Part shown: positions 15,042 to 23,321 of the stretch, piece after piece | Position numbering within the stretch: position 1 is the first letter of the stretch | Layout of the letters: every line of letters starts with the position of its first letter | From: Kocuria rosea | Lineage (GTDB): Bacteria; Actinomycetota; Actinomycetes; Actinomycetales; Micrococcaceae | Direction: 5' to 3' | Assembly (NCBI RefSeq): GCF_023715525.1 | Contig: NZ_JAMBOG010000011.1 | Coordinates: 1-64,000 of the forward strand | Length of the DNA stretch: 64,000 nt | Program-made: the position numbers and the translations under genes | Notes under the pieces: model-generated | What the model was told of the DNA's origin: nothing | What the model saw: only the letters and a program-made list of their open reading frames with translations | The model's database searches: none

Positions 15042-17021
15042 ATGAACAAGCACCGCATCCCCTCCCTCGCGGTCCTGGGCGCGGCCCTGCTGGTCGCCCT
15101 GCCGGCCACCGGGGCGCTCGCCGAACCGGCCGCGCCGGGCCCCACTCCCACCTCGACGAGCTCGGTCCAGGCCCCCCCGAAGGACCTGCCCACCGACCGC
15201 ATGATCGTCAAGTACGCCTCGCCCGTCGGCAAGGCGCAGAAGGAGAAGATCCTCGACAAGGCGGCCGACAAGGCCCACGTCCCCGAGGCCGAGAAGACCA
15301 CCGAGCTCAAGGCCACAGCCGACGGCGGGCAGGTCGTCGAGCTCTCCGCGGAGGTCACCGCCAAGGAGGCCGAGAAGCTGGCCGCGGAGATCGCCGCCGA
15401 CCCGGCGGTCGAGTACGCGGAGCCGGACCGGCTGGTCTTCACCGCCCAGATCCCGGGGATGTCCGGCGCGGAGGCCGACCGGCTGGGCTCCACCGCCGCG
15501 GCCGCCTACGACTCCGGCGTCCCCTCCATGTGGGCGCTGCCCGCCCTGGGCGCCTTCCGGGCCTGGGACACCGCCACCGGCAAGGGCATGACCGTCGGCG
15601 TCGTGGACACCGGCTTCGCCAACCACCCGGACCTGGACCCCAAGGTCGTCGGCGGCTACGACTTCGTCTCCAGCACGGCGCTGAGCAACGACGGCACCGG
15701 CCGCGACACCGACGCCCGGGACCCGGGGACCTACTCGAGGTACGGCCAGTGCTACAGCGGCTCCCCCGCCTCGAACTCGATCTGGCACGGCACCCACGTG
15801 GCCGGGACCGTCGCGGCCAAGCGCGACACCTACGGCACCGTCGGCGTCGCCCCGGACGCGACCCTGCTCAACGCCCGCGCGCTGGGTGCGTGCGGCACCG
15901 GCTACGTCTCCGACATGGCCGACGCCGTGCTGTGGCTGGCCGGGGAGCCGGTGGCCGGGGTGCCGGCGGCGAAGAAGCGGGCGAACGTGATCAACATGTC
16001 CCTGAGCATGTACGGCTCCTGCCCGGCCCTGCTGCAGAACGCGATCAATAAGGCCTGGTTCAAGGGCATCCCGGTGGTCGTGGCCGCAGGCAACAACTAC
16101 GGCGCCCAGGCCATCAACTACGCGCCCGGCAACTGCTACAACGTGGTCACGGTCGGCGCCCTGACCTCCGCCGGCGGCGTGGCCAACTACTCCAACGTCG
16201 GCGGCGCCGTGGACATCTACGCTCCCGGGGACCACATCCTCTCCTCCGGCAACACGGGCAGGACCGTCCCGGTGGCGGCCAACGTCCGCTACGACTACGG
16301 CACCTCGATGGCGTCCCCGCACGTGGCCGGGACCATGGCGCTGATGAAGCAGAAGAACCCCGCGTTCACCTCCGACCAGCTCAAGGACCTGCTCCTGAAG
16401 TCCGGAGACCCGTTCAGCCTCGGCAAGAAACTGAACACCCACGACGCCCTCTACATCACCTCGGCGTTCAAGGACGTGTACTGGGGCCACACCTTCTACG
16501 ACGAGATCTCCTGGCTCAACGCGAAGGGCATCTCCAGCGGATGGGCCTCGAGCGGCTCCCGGGTCTACATGCCGGCGCAGTCGATCACCCGCGACCAGAT
16601 GGCGGCGTTCCTCTACCGCCTGGCGGGCAAGCCCGCCTACACCCCGCCGGCGGTCTCGCCCTTCGCCGATGTGCCCACCACCCGCACGTTCTACAAGGAG
16701 ATGGCGTGGCTGCGCGCCCAGGGCATCTCCACCGGCTGGGTCTCCTCCACCGGGGTGCGCACCTACAGGCCCGACCAGGCGATCACCCGCGACCAGATGG
16801 CGGCGTTCCTCTACCGCCTGGCCGGCAAGCCCGCCTACACCCCGCCGGCGGTGTCCCCTTTCAAGGACGTCTCCACCCGGCGTGCCTTCTACAAGGAGAT
16901 GGCCTGGCTGCAGGCCGAGGGCATCTCCGAGGGCTGGCCCGACGGCACCTACCGCCCCGACGCCACGGTCAACCGCGCCGTGATGGCCGCGTTCCTCTAC
17001 CGCTACAACTGGGCGGTCTGA
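15042..17021 (+). CDS. Secreted subtilisin-like S8 protease with three SLH modules
   Basis: 659 residues: signal peptide to about 27, an I9-type inhibitor propeptide (about 50-135, ending VEYAEPDR), an S8 catalytic domain at about 160-465, then three SLH modules (about 474-655). The triad is D189 in VVDTGF, H249 in HGTHVAG and S422 in GTSMASPH; the oxyanion Asn is in AAGNNYG near 351. All residues needed for activity are present. It should process proteins at or outside the cell surface; possible targets include its two neighbours, which is speculation. ATG 15042 follows AGGA at a suitable distance. Two repeats of about 60 bp inside the SLH part (16588 and 16788 onward) are nearly identical. 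Confidence 0.93.
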   Translation: MNKHRIPSLAVLGAALLVALPATGALAEPAAPGPTPTSTSSVQAPPKDLPTDRMIVKYASPVGKAQKEKILDKAADKAHVPEAEKTTELKATADGGQVVELSAEVTAKEAEKLAAEIAADPAVEYAEPDRLVFTAQIPGMSGAEADRLGSTAAAAYDSGVPSMWALPALGAFRAWDTATGKGMTVGVVDTGFANHPDLDPKVVGGYDFVSSTALSNDGTGRDTDARDPGTYSRYGQCYSGSPASNSIWHGTHVAGTVAAKRDTYGTVGVAPDATLLNARALGACGTGYVSDMADAVLWLAGEPVAGVPAAKKRANVINMSLSMYGSCPALLQNAINKAWFKGIPVVVAAGNNYGAQAINYAPGNCYNVVTVGALTSAGGVANYSNVGGAVDIYAPGDHILSSGNTGRTVPVAANVRYDYGTSMASPHVAGTMALMKQKNPAFTSDQLKDLLLKSGDPFSLGKKLNTHDALYITSAFKDVYWGHTFYDEISWLNAKGISSGWASSGSRVYMPAQSITRDQMAAFLYRLAGKPAYTPPAVSPFADVPTTRTFYKEMAWLRAQGISTGWVSSTGVRTYRPDQAITRDQMAAFLYRLAGKPAYTPPAVSPFKDVSTRRAFYKEMAWLQAEGISEGWPDGTYRPDATVNRAVMAAFLYRYNWAV

Positions 17022-17030
17022 GCCGGTCCC

Positions 17031-17090
17031 CCGACGACGACGGCGCCCCTGGCCTTCCGTGCGGAAGGCCAGGGGCGCCGTCGTCGTCGG
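17031..17090. terminator. Bidirectional terminator between SLH protease and prs
   Basis: A perfect 29-bp inverted repeat (17031-17059 with 17062-17090) with a 2-base centre lies between convergent genes. It is unusually long and would stop transcription from both sides. Confidence 0.85.
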
Positions 17091-17102
17091 TGGTGCGCGG
17101 TC

Positions 17103-18083
17103 TCAGGAACGGCCGTCGAACAGGCTGGTCACGGAGCCGTCCTCGAAGACCTCCTGGATGGCCCGGGCGATCAGCGGGGCGATGGAGAGGACCGTGAGGT
17201 TCTCGAACTGGTGCTCCGGGGGCACGGGCAGGGTGTCCGTCACGACGACCTCCAGCGCCCCGCACGAGGACAGGCGCTCCACGGCCGGGTCGGAGAACAC
17301 CGCGTGCGTCGCGGCGATGATGACGTCCTTGGCGCCCTTCTCGCGCAGCACCTTCACCGCCCCGGTGATGGTCCCGCCGGTGTCGATCATGTCGTCGATC
17401 AGCACGCAGGTGCGGCCCTCGATCTGCCCCACGACCTCCTTGGACAGCGCCTGGTTGGGCCGGGTGATGTCACGGGTCTTGTGCACGAACGCCAGCGGGC
17501 AGCCGCCGAGCAGCTCGGTCCACTGCTCCGCCACGCGCACGCGCCCGGTGTCCGGGGACACGACCGTCACGTTCTCGATGTCGACGATCGAGCGCACGTG
17601 CTCGGCGAGCAGCGGGATGGCCATGAGGTGATCCACCGGCCCGTCGAAGAAGCCCTGGATCTGCGCGGTGTGCAGGTCCACCGACATCAGCCGGTCCGCG
17701 CCGGCGGTCTTGTACAGGTCCGAGACCAGGCGGGCGGAGATGGGCTCGCGGCCGCGGTGCTTCTTGTCCTGCCGGGCGTAGGGGTAGAACGGGGACACCA
17801 CGGTGATCGACTTCGCAGACGCCCGCTTGAGGGAGTCGATCATGATGAGCTGCTCCATGATCCAGTGGTTGATCGGCGCCGGATGGGACTGGATCAGGAA
17901 GGCGTCCGTCCCGCGCACCGACTCCCCGAAGCGCACGTAGGTCTCCCCGTTGGCGAAGTCGTACGCGTCCGTGGGGATCAGCTCCGTGCCGAGCTCCGCG
18001 GCGATGTTCTCCGCGAGCTCGGTGTGGGCCCGCCCGGACAGCAGGACCATCCGGTTGGCACCTTTGTTGGTGATGCCGGTCAT
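17103..18083 (-). CDS. prs: Ribose-phosphate pyrophosphokinase
   Basis: 326 residues; makes PRPP from ribose 5-phosphate and ATP for nucleotide, His and Trp synthesis. Seen are the ATP-binding loop YARQDKKHRGREPISA, the SVDLHTAQIQGFFD signature, and the PRPP-binding loop VLIDDMIDTGGTI. Length and motifs are normal. ATG 18083 overlaps the glmU stop by four bases (18080-18083), so it is translationally coupled behind glmU, the usual glmU-prs order in actinobacteria. The convergent SLH protease gene is separated by a long terminator hairpin. Confidence 0.97.
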   Translation of the reverse strand: MTGITNKGANRMVLLSGRAHTELAENIAAELGTELIPTDAYDFANGETYVRFGESVRGTDAFLIQSHPAPINHWIMEQLIMIDSLKRASAKSITVVSPFYPYARQDKKHRGREPISARLVSDLYKTAGADRLMSVDLHTAQIQGFFDGPVDHLMAIPLLAEHVRSIVDIENVTVVSPDTGRVRVAEQWTELLGGCPLAFVHKTRDITRPNQALSKEVVGQIEGRTCVLIDDMIDTGGTITGAVKVLREKGAKDVIIAATHAVFSDPAVERLSSCGALEVVVTDTLPVPPEHQFENLTVLSIAPLIARAIQEVFEDGSVTSLFDGRS

Positions 18084-19648
18084 TTGTTCTCGCTTTCGTG
18101 GAGGTTCTCCGTGGTGTTCCCCGTGGGATGGGCCGGGGCGGCCGTGCTGGTGCCCGCACCGGGGGGCGCGGTGGTCGAGCCGCCGTCCTGGGCCCGCAGC
18201 GCGGCGTCGGCCGCGGCGGTGCCGGGGCGGTGCTCCACGACCCAGTTCTCGACGATCCGCTGCGCGCCCTCGGTCAGGGCCAGGGCCCCGGGCGGGACGT
18301 CCTTGCGGATGGTGGTCCCCGCCCCGGAGTAGGCGCCGTCGCCGACGCTGACCGGGGCGACGTACATGTTGTCGGAGCCCATCCGGACGTGGTCGCCGAT
18401 CACGGTGCGGTGCTTGCGCACCCCGTCGTAGTTCACGAACACGGAGGCCGCCCCGATGTTGGAGTGCTCACCGATGGTGGCGTCACCCACGTAGGACAGG
18501 TGCGGGACCTTGGAACCGGCACCGATCCGGGAGTTCTTCGTCTCCACGAACGTGCCGATCTTGCCCTTCTGCCCCAGCACCGTGCCCGGGCGCAGATAGG
18601 CGAAGGGGCCCACGGACGCGCGGGCGCCGATCACCGCACCGGAGCCGTGGGTGCGCACGATCTCGGCGCCGGGGCCGACCTCGACGTCGGTGAGGGTGGT
18701 GTCCGGGCCGATCACGGCGTCCTCGGCCACGCGGGTGGCGCCGAGCAGCTGGGTGCCGGGCAGGATCGTGACGTCCGCGGCGATCCGGACCTGCACGTCG
18801 ATCCACGTGGTCGCGGGGTCCACGACGGTCACGCCGTTGCGCATGTGCGCCTCGAGGACGCGACGGTTGAGGTGGGCGCCGAGCTGGGCGAGCTGGACGC
18901 GGTCGTTGGCGCCCTCGACCTCCCAGCGGTCCTCGATCTTCAGGGCGTCCACGGCGTGGCCGGCCTTACGCGCCAGCAGCGGGACGTCGGTGAGGTACAT
19001 CTCGCCCTGGGCGTTGTCCGTGGTGACCTCCGCCAGGGCCGCGCGCAGGACGTCGGCGTCGAAGGCGAAGATGCCGGAGTTGATCTCGGTGACCGCGAGC
19101 TCGGCCGCGGTGGCGTCCTTGGCCTCCTTGATCTCGCGGAAGGACCCGTCCGCGTCCCGCAGCACCCGGCCGTAGCCGCCGGGGCTCTCGTGGTCGGCGG
19201 TCAGCACGGTCACGGCGTTGCCGCGCTCCTCGTGGCGGGCGACCAGCCGGGCGAGCACCTCAGGGGTAAGCAGGGGGACGTCGCCGTAGGTCACCACGAC
19301 GGTCCCGGCCAAGCGCTCCTGGGCGTCGAGGGCCTCCACGGCGACCTGGACGGCGCGGCCCGTGCCGGGCACCTCGTCCTGGTCCACGATCAGCGCGTGG
19401 GGGTCCTCCTCGAGCACGTGGGGGACCACGAGGTCGCGCTCGAAGCGCACGACCGCGGCGAGGCGCCGGGGGTGCAGGCTGCGGGCGGCCACCAGGCTGT
19501 GCCCAACCATGGAACGACCCCCGATCCGGTGCAGGATCTTGGGGGTCTTGGACTTCATCCGGGTGCCCTTGCCGGCGGCGAGGACGATGACGGCCGCGGG
19601 GCCGCTCGCCGTTCCCGCGGCCGGGGCGGAGGTCTCAAAGGTGGTCAC
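18080..19648 (-). CDS. glmU: Bifunctional GlmU: GlcN-1-P acetyltransferase / GlcNAc-1-P uridyltransferase
   Basis: 522 residues. The C-terminal domain acetylates glucosamine 1-phosphate and the N-terminal domain joins the product to UTP, giving UDP-GlcNAc for peptidoglycan and polymers. The pyrophosphorylase signature LAAGKGTRMKSKTPK (about 27-41) and the left-handed beta-helix with FAYLRPGTVLGQKGKIGTF and NYDGVRKHRTVIG are clear. It is somewhat longer than the usual 450-490, owing to an N-terminal lead of about 18 residues and a Gly/Thr/Ala-rich tail of about 35. ATG 19648 is the first start. Operon with prs; a tRNA-Gln gene lies upstream on the same strand. Confidence 0.96.
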   Translation of the reverse strand: MTTFETSAPAAGTASGPAAVIVLAAGKGTRMKSKTPKILHRIGGRSMVGHSLVAARSLHPRRLAAVVRFERDLVVPHVLEEDPHALIVDQDEVPGTGRAVQVAVEALDAQERLAGTVVVTYGDVPLLTPEVLARLVARHEERGNAVTVLTADHESPGGYGRVLRDADGSFREIKEAKDATAAELAVTEINSGIFAFDADVLRAALAEVTTDNAQGEMYLTDVPLLARKAGHAVDALKIEDRWEVEGANDRVQLAQLGAHLNRRVLEAHMRNGVTVVDPATTWIDVQVRIAADVTILPGTQLLGATRVAEDAVIGPDTTLTDVEVGPGAEIVRTHGSGAVIGARASVGPFAYLRPGTVLGQKGKIGTFVETKNSRIGAGSKVPHLSYVGDATIGEHSNIGAASVFVNYDGVRKHRTVIGDHVRMGSDNMYVAPVSVGDGAYSGAGTTIRKDVPPGALALTEGAQRIVENWVVEHRPGTAAADAALRAQDGGSTTAPPGAGTSTAAPAHPTGNTTENLHESENK

Positions 19649-19751
19649 GGCGGTATGCAGCTCCTCGGTCGTCGGGACGCCCCCGCGGGGGCGCAGACTA
19701 CGTCTCGGGGTCCGTCCGGGGGTGTCCGTCTCGGGAGCAGGACGCGGACGT

Positions 19752-19823
19752 TCCGCCTCTAGGGTTCGAACCTAGACTCCACGGCTCCAAAGGCCGGGGT
19801 GCTGCCAGTTACACCAAGGCGGA
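19752..19823 (-). tRNA. tRNA-Gln (anticodon TTG)
   Basis: The minus strand folds into a 72-base cloverleaf. The acceptor arm tccgcct pairs with aggcgga, the D-arm holds ggtgtaactggc, the anticodon loop is ctttgga with anticodon TTG, and the T-arm is ctaggttcgaaccctag. CCA is not encoded. It reads CAA/CAG codons. It lies about 100 bases upstream of glmU in the same direction. Confidence 0.95.
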
Positions 19824-19885
19824 GCACCGCCGTGGAACGGCAGTGGTGCACGTCGTGCACAAGGACCCACCCTACCATCGGCCCA

Positions 19886-20647
19886 TCAGGCGGCGGTGGC
19901 CCCCGGGCTCATCAGGACCACCAGCACGCGACGCGCCGCGGCGGCCTGGCGCAGATCCGGGACGGCCTCGTAGAGCGCGGCGAGCGTGGCCTCGTCGAGA
20001 CCGCGCACCAGCAGCGGGGCGCGGTCCAGGAGGAAGCGCATCCGGGCGAACGCGACGGCCAGGTCCTCCCCCGCCGCCGTGGAGCCCGCGACGTTCCACG
20101 CCACGGAGGCGACGTAGCGGTCGTCGACGTCGAGCACACCGGTCTCCCGGGCCTGCTCCAGCGACAGCAGCAGCTCCAGCTCGTCGACGGTGGCGCCCTC
20201 GGTCTCCAGCAGCAGGTGCACACCGTGCGCGGAGGCGGCCTCGGCGAGGGCGGCCAGCATCGAGTAGACCTGCTCCTCGCTGCGGCCCCGGTGCCTCATG
20301 CCCGCCCGGGGCACCACGAGGAAGCGGGCGCCCAGGCCCGCCGCGAGGGCCAGGTGGTCGTCGAGGACGGCGATGACGCCCTCGTCGGGGATGTCGTCGT
20401 CGAGGGCGACCGCCGCGCGGACGATCAGCGGGTCCGCACCGGCCCCGCGCAGCGCCTCCCCCACCTGGCGGCGGGGCACGGAGCCCAGGTGGCGGCCGGC
20501 GAGCTGGCCCGGGCCCACGGGGATCTCCACGGGCCCGGGGTGGGCCTGCACGGCCCGGACGGCGGCGTCCAGGTCGGAGATCCCGTCGAGGCTGACGCCG
20601 TGCGGGCGCGTGGACGGGACGGGCTGTGCGGCCAGGTTCTCCTGCAT
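19886..20647 (-). CDS. TIM-barrel protein, possible sugar-phosphate isomerase/epimerase
   Basis: 253 residues without a family I can name surely. The pattern of alternating strands and helices (VSLDGISDLDAAVRAV, ARFLVVPRAGMRHRG, HGVHLLLETEG, RYVASVAWNV) fits a xylose-isomerase-like TIM barrel, in which metal ligands are typically Glu/Asp/His; E in LLLETEG and H in MRHRG are candidates. The function is unknown. I chose ATG 20647 because the similarity to a barrel begins soon after; the frame runs back to 20920 through the palindromic intergenic DNA, which looks non-coding. It is the only gene on its strand between tRNA-Gln and the divergent ABC-F gene. Confidence 0.65.
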   Translation of the reverse strand: MQENLAAQPVPSTRPHGVSLDGISDLDAAVRAVQAHPGPVEIPVGPGQLAGRHLGSVPRRQVGEALRGAGADPLIVRAAVALDDDIPDEGVIAVLDDHLALAAGLGARFLVVPRAGMRHRGRSEEQVYSMLAALAEAASAHGVHLLLETEGATVDELELLLSLEQARETGVLDVDDRYVASVAWNVAGSTAAGEDLAVAFARMRFLLDRAPLLVRGLDEATLAALYEAVPDLRQAAAARRVLVVLMSPGATAA

Positions 20648-20911
20648 GCCGCGATTCTCCCACGCGCCCTTGTGACGAGGCTGAGAACTTCCCGGCCGCA
20701 CATCGGCTCTTGGGGGGACAACTGCTGCGCCCTCCTCCCCCGCCGAGTTCCCACCCCTGCCGGCCCCCTCGTCTATGCCCTCTCCCGCCGAGTCCCCCGG
20801 GTGGTGGCGATCCCCCACGATCGAACCTGGGGAGTCGGCATCGGGTTGGGGGGCTCGGCGCCCACGAGTACCCCACACCGGGGACCCAGGACACCCGAGT
20901 ACCCTTGTCGG
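20648..20911. repeat. Intergenic region with imperfect palindrome (copy A)
   Basis: A divergent spacer of 264 bases. Arms at 20787-20817 and 20828-20859 pair imperfectly; the outer 12 bases (gccgagtccccc / ggggggctcggc) pair with one mismatch, and cgatcg sits at the tip. The outer and inner arm sequences and the tip resemble a second palindrome at 26756-26827. The string tggggggacaac near 20703 is the complement of one upstream of the GH25 gene. The promoters of both flanking genes should lie here. Confidence 0.55.
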
Positions 20912-22756
20912 GTGGCACATCTACTCGGCGGCGAGAACCTGCACCTGGAATTCCCCACCAAGACGGTCTTCGACGGCGTGAGCCTCGGCATCGACGAGGG
21001 CGACCGGATCGGCATCGTGGGCCGCAACGGCGACGGCAAGTCGACCCTCATGAAGCTGCTCGCGGGCCGGCTCCAGCCCGACGAGGGCCGCGTGACCGTG
21101 CGCTCGGGCGTGCGCGTCGGCATGCTCGACCAGGCCGACGTCCTGGACCCGGAGCTCACCGTGGGCCACGCCGTCGTCGGCGGGCGCGAGGAGCACGAGT
21201 GGGCCGGGGACGCGAAGGTGCGCGACGTGATCTCCGGGCTCGTCAACGACCTCGACTGGGACGCGAAGGTGGGCGATCTCTCCGGCGGGCAGAAGCGGCG
21301 CGTGGCGCTGGCGGCGCTGCTGGCCGGGGACTGGGACGTCATCTTCCTGGACGAGCCCACCAACCACCTCGACGTCGACGGCATCACCTGGCTGGCCCGC
21401 CACCTCGGCAGCCGGTGGCCGAAGAACCAGGGCGGGCTCGCCGTGGTCACCCACGACCGCTGGTTCCTCGACGCGGTGTGCACCACCACGTGGGAGGTCC
21501 ACGACCGGATCGTGGAGCCCTTCGAGGGCGGCTACGCCGCGTACGTGCTGCAGCGCGTGGAGCGCGACCGCCAGGCCGCCACGGTCGAGGCGAAGCGGCA
21601 GAACCTCATGAAGAAGGAGCTGGCGTGGCTGCGCCGCGGCGCCCCCGCCCGCACGGCCAAGCCGAAGTTCCGCATCGAGGCCGCCAACCAGCTGATCAGC
21701 GACGTGCCCCCGCCGCGCGACACCGTGGAGCTGTCCCGGATGGCGGTCTCGCGGCTGGGCAAGGACGTGGTGGACCTCGAGAAGGTCTCCGTCGCCTACC
21801 CCACCGAGGACGGCGGCACCCGCCCGGTGCTCAAGGACGTCACCTGGCTGATCGCCCCCGGGGAGCGCACCGGCATCCTGGGCGTCAACGGCGCCGGCAA
21901 GTCCACGCTGCTGGGCCTGGTCACCGGCGCGGTCCAGCCCACGAGCGGGCGGGTCAAGCGCGGCAAGACCGTGAAGATCGCGACCCTCACCCAGCAGCTG
22001 TCCGAGCTGGAGGACGTGGCCGAGGACCGGGTCTCGGACGTCATCGCGTCCAAGCGGACCACCTACCTGGCCGACGGCAAGGAGATGAGCCCCGGCCAGC
22101 TCCTCGAGCGGCTGGGCTTCACCAACGAGCAGCTCTCCACCCCGGTCAAGGACCTCTCGGGCGGGCAGAAGCGGCGGCTGCAGCTGCTGATGATCCTGCT
22201 CGACGAGCCCAACGTGCTCATCCTCGACGAGCCCTCCAACGACCTGGACACCGACATGCTCGCGGCCATGGAGGACCTGCTCGACACCTGGCCCGGCACC
22301 CTGCTGGTCGTCTCCCACGACCGCTACCTGCTGGAGCGCGTCACCGACCAGCAGTACGCGGTGATCGACGGCCGCTTCCAGCACCTGCCGCGCGGGGTGG
22401 AGCAGTACCTGGAGCTCGCGTCCCAGTCCCGCTCGGGCTCGGCCGCCGGCTCCGCCGGGGCCACCAACCCCCTGGCGGCGGGCGCCGCCGGGGCCTCCGG
22501 CGGGACGACGACGACGCTCGCCGCGCCGAAGCTGACCGGCGCGCAGGCCCGCGCCGCGCAGAAGGAGGTCGCCGCGATCGAGCGCAAGCTCGAGAAGCTC
22601 AACGCCCAGGTCGTGCAGATCCACGCCGAGATGGCGGCCCACGACCAGTCCGACTACAGCGGCCTCGCCACGATCACTGCAGGTTTGCGCGCGGTCGAGG
22701 ACGAGATCGAGGAGCTGGAGATGCGCTGGCTGGAGCTGTCCGAGGACCTGGCCTAG
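20912..22756 (+). CDS. ABC-F family ATPase (Uup-like)
   Basis: 614 residues with two ABC cassettes and no membrane part; ABC-F proteins bind ribosomes and modulate translation. Cassette 1 has Walker A GRNGDGKST (37-45), LSGGQKRR and LDEPTNHLD. Cassette 2 has GVNGAGKST, LSGGQKRR and LDEPSNDLD. The Ala/Gly linker near 505-540 followed by a charged coiled coil (AIERKLEKLNAQVVQIHAEM) at the C-terminus is the Uup-type arrangement. I chose GTG 20912 because the first cassette begins immediately after it; the frame extends far upstream through the tRNA and non-coding DNA. A large inverted repeat follows the stop codon. Confidence 0.93.
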   Translation: MAHLLGGENLHLEFPTKTVFDGVSLGIDEGDRIGIVGRNGDGKSTLMKLLAGRLQPDEGRVTVRSGVRVGMLDQADVLDPELTVGHAVVGGREEHEWAGDAKVRDVISGLVNDLDWDAKVGDLSGGQKRRVALAALLAGDWDVIFLDEPTNHLDVDGITWLARHLGSRWPKNQGGLAVVTHDRWFLDAVCTTTWEVHDRIVEPFEGGYAAYVLQRVERDRQAATVEAKRQNLMKKELAWLRRGAPARTAKPKFRIEAANQLISDVPPPRDTVELSRMAVSRLGKDVVDLEKVSVAYPTEDGGTRPVLKDVTWLIAPGERTGILGVNGAGKSTLLGLVTGAVQPTSGRVKRGKTVKIATLTQQLSELEDVAEDRVSDVIASKRTTYLADGKEMSPGQLLERLGFTNEQLSTPVKDLSGGQKRRLQLLMILLDEPNVLILDEPSNDLDTDMLAAMEDLLDTWPGTLLVVSHDRYLLERVTDQQYAVIDGRFQHLPRGVEQYLELASQSRSGSAAGSAGATNPLAAGAAGASGGTTTTLAAPKLTGAQARAAQKEVAAIERKLEKLNAQVVQIHAEMAAHDQSDYSGLATITAGLRAVEDEIEELEMRWLELSEDLA

Positions 22757-22760
22757 GTCT

Positions 22761-22821
22761 GCGGCGGAACCCGCCGGGTGAGGGCCCCTGGCCGGGGCCG
22801 CCACCCGGCGGGATCCTCCGC
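22761..22821. terminator. Bidirectional terminator between ABC-F and DUF1540 genes
   Basis: Arms of 20 bases (22761-22780 with 22802-22821) pair with two mismatches, and the loop holds a further self-complementary GC stretch. It lies between convergent genes. Confidence 0.65.
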
Positions 22822-22827
22822 GGCGGG

Positions 22828-23124
22828 TCAGGCCGCCTGGTAGGTGAGGCAGTCGGCCTCGTCGGCGCCGGCACCGACCATGATCTTCTCGGCCGTGCAC
22901 ATCAGGTGGGAGTTGTGCGTGCACTCGGAGCGCTGGCACGCGCCCACCTCGGCGTGGACGGTCGGCAGGCCGCCATCGGGGCCGAGGGAGATGAACGTGC
23001 CGCAGTGGGCGTGGCCGCTCGAGCCGGAGACGGTGATGGCGTGGGCCGTGCACTCGTGGTCGTGGTTGAAGGAGCACTGCCCCACGGAGCAGTCGGAGAC
23101 GGGAACGAACTCGGTGGCAGGCAT
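22828..23124 (-). CDS. Tandem DUF1540 Cys-rich small protein
   Basis: 98 residues built of two similar halves, each with four Cys in the DUF1540 pattern. The first has CSVGQCSFNHDHECTAHAITV and later CGTF; the second has CQRSECTHNSHLMCTAEKIMV and later CLTY. The Cys pattern suggests metal binding, but the role of the family is unknown. It has no signal peptide, so it is probably cytoplasmic. ATG 23124 follows AGGAGG (strong ribosome-binding site). It is a single gene with no operon partner: the ABC-F gene converges, and the next gene on the same strand is about 200 bases upstream. Confidence 0.85.
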   Translation of the reverse strand: MPATEFVPVSDCSVGQCSFNHDHECTAHAITVSGSSGHAHCGTFISLGPDGGLPTVHAEVGACQRSECTHNSHLMCTAEKIMVGAGADEADCLTYQAA

Positions 23125-23321
23125 GGCTGGTCCTCCTGGATCGGTCCACGGGCCCGGGAGGCTTCCCGAGCACGCTCGAATAACTCCAGGATGCTCCCGA
23201 GGAGCGGGAATGAATAGCGAATTTTTCCGTGCCGCAATCCCTGCCCGGTGGAGACCGCCGTGGCCGCGGCGACGGCGGCGGCGCGACCGGGCCGCCACCG
23301 CCGTCGTCCCCGGCCGCGGGC
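23125..23321. other. Intergenic spacer, likely DUF1540 promoter
   Basis: About 200 bases between two leftward genes. An AT-rich patch (aatgaatagcgaatttttcc) at about 23209-23228 may be part of a promoter for the DUF1540 gene. No gene seen. Confidence 0.3.

Noticed and set aside
13240-17021. Regular DNA repeats suggesting a CRISPR array
   Set aside because: The repeats encode SLH modules in frame, are about 200 bases apart and lie within genes; no short direct repeats with unique spacers exist.
20626-23217. 863-residue plus-strand frame and 750-residue minus-strand frame over the ABC-F gene
   Set aside because: Both lack motifs; the ABC-F frame holds two complete ATPase cassettes.
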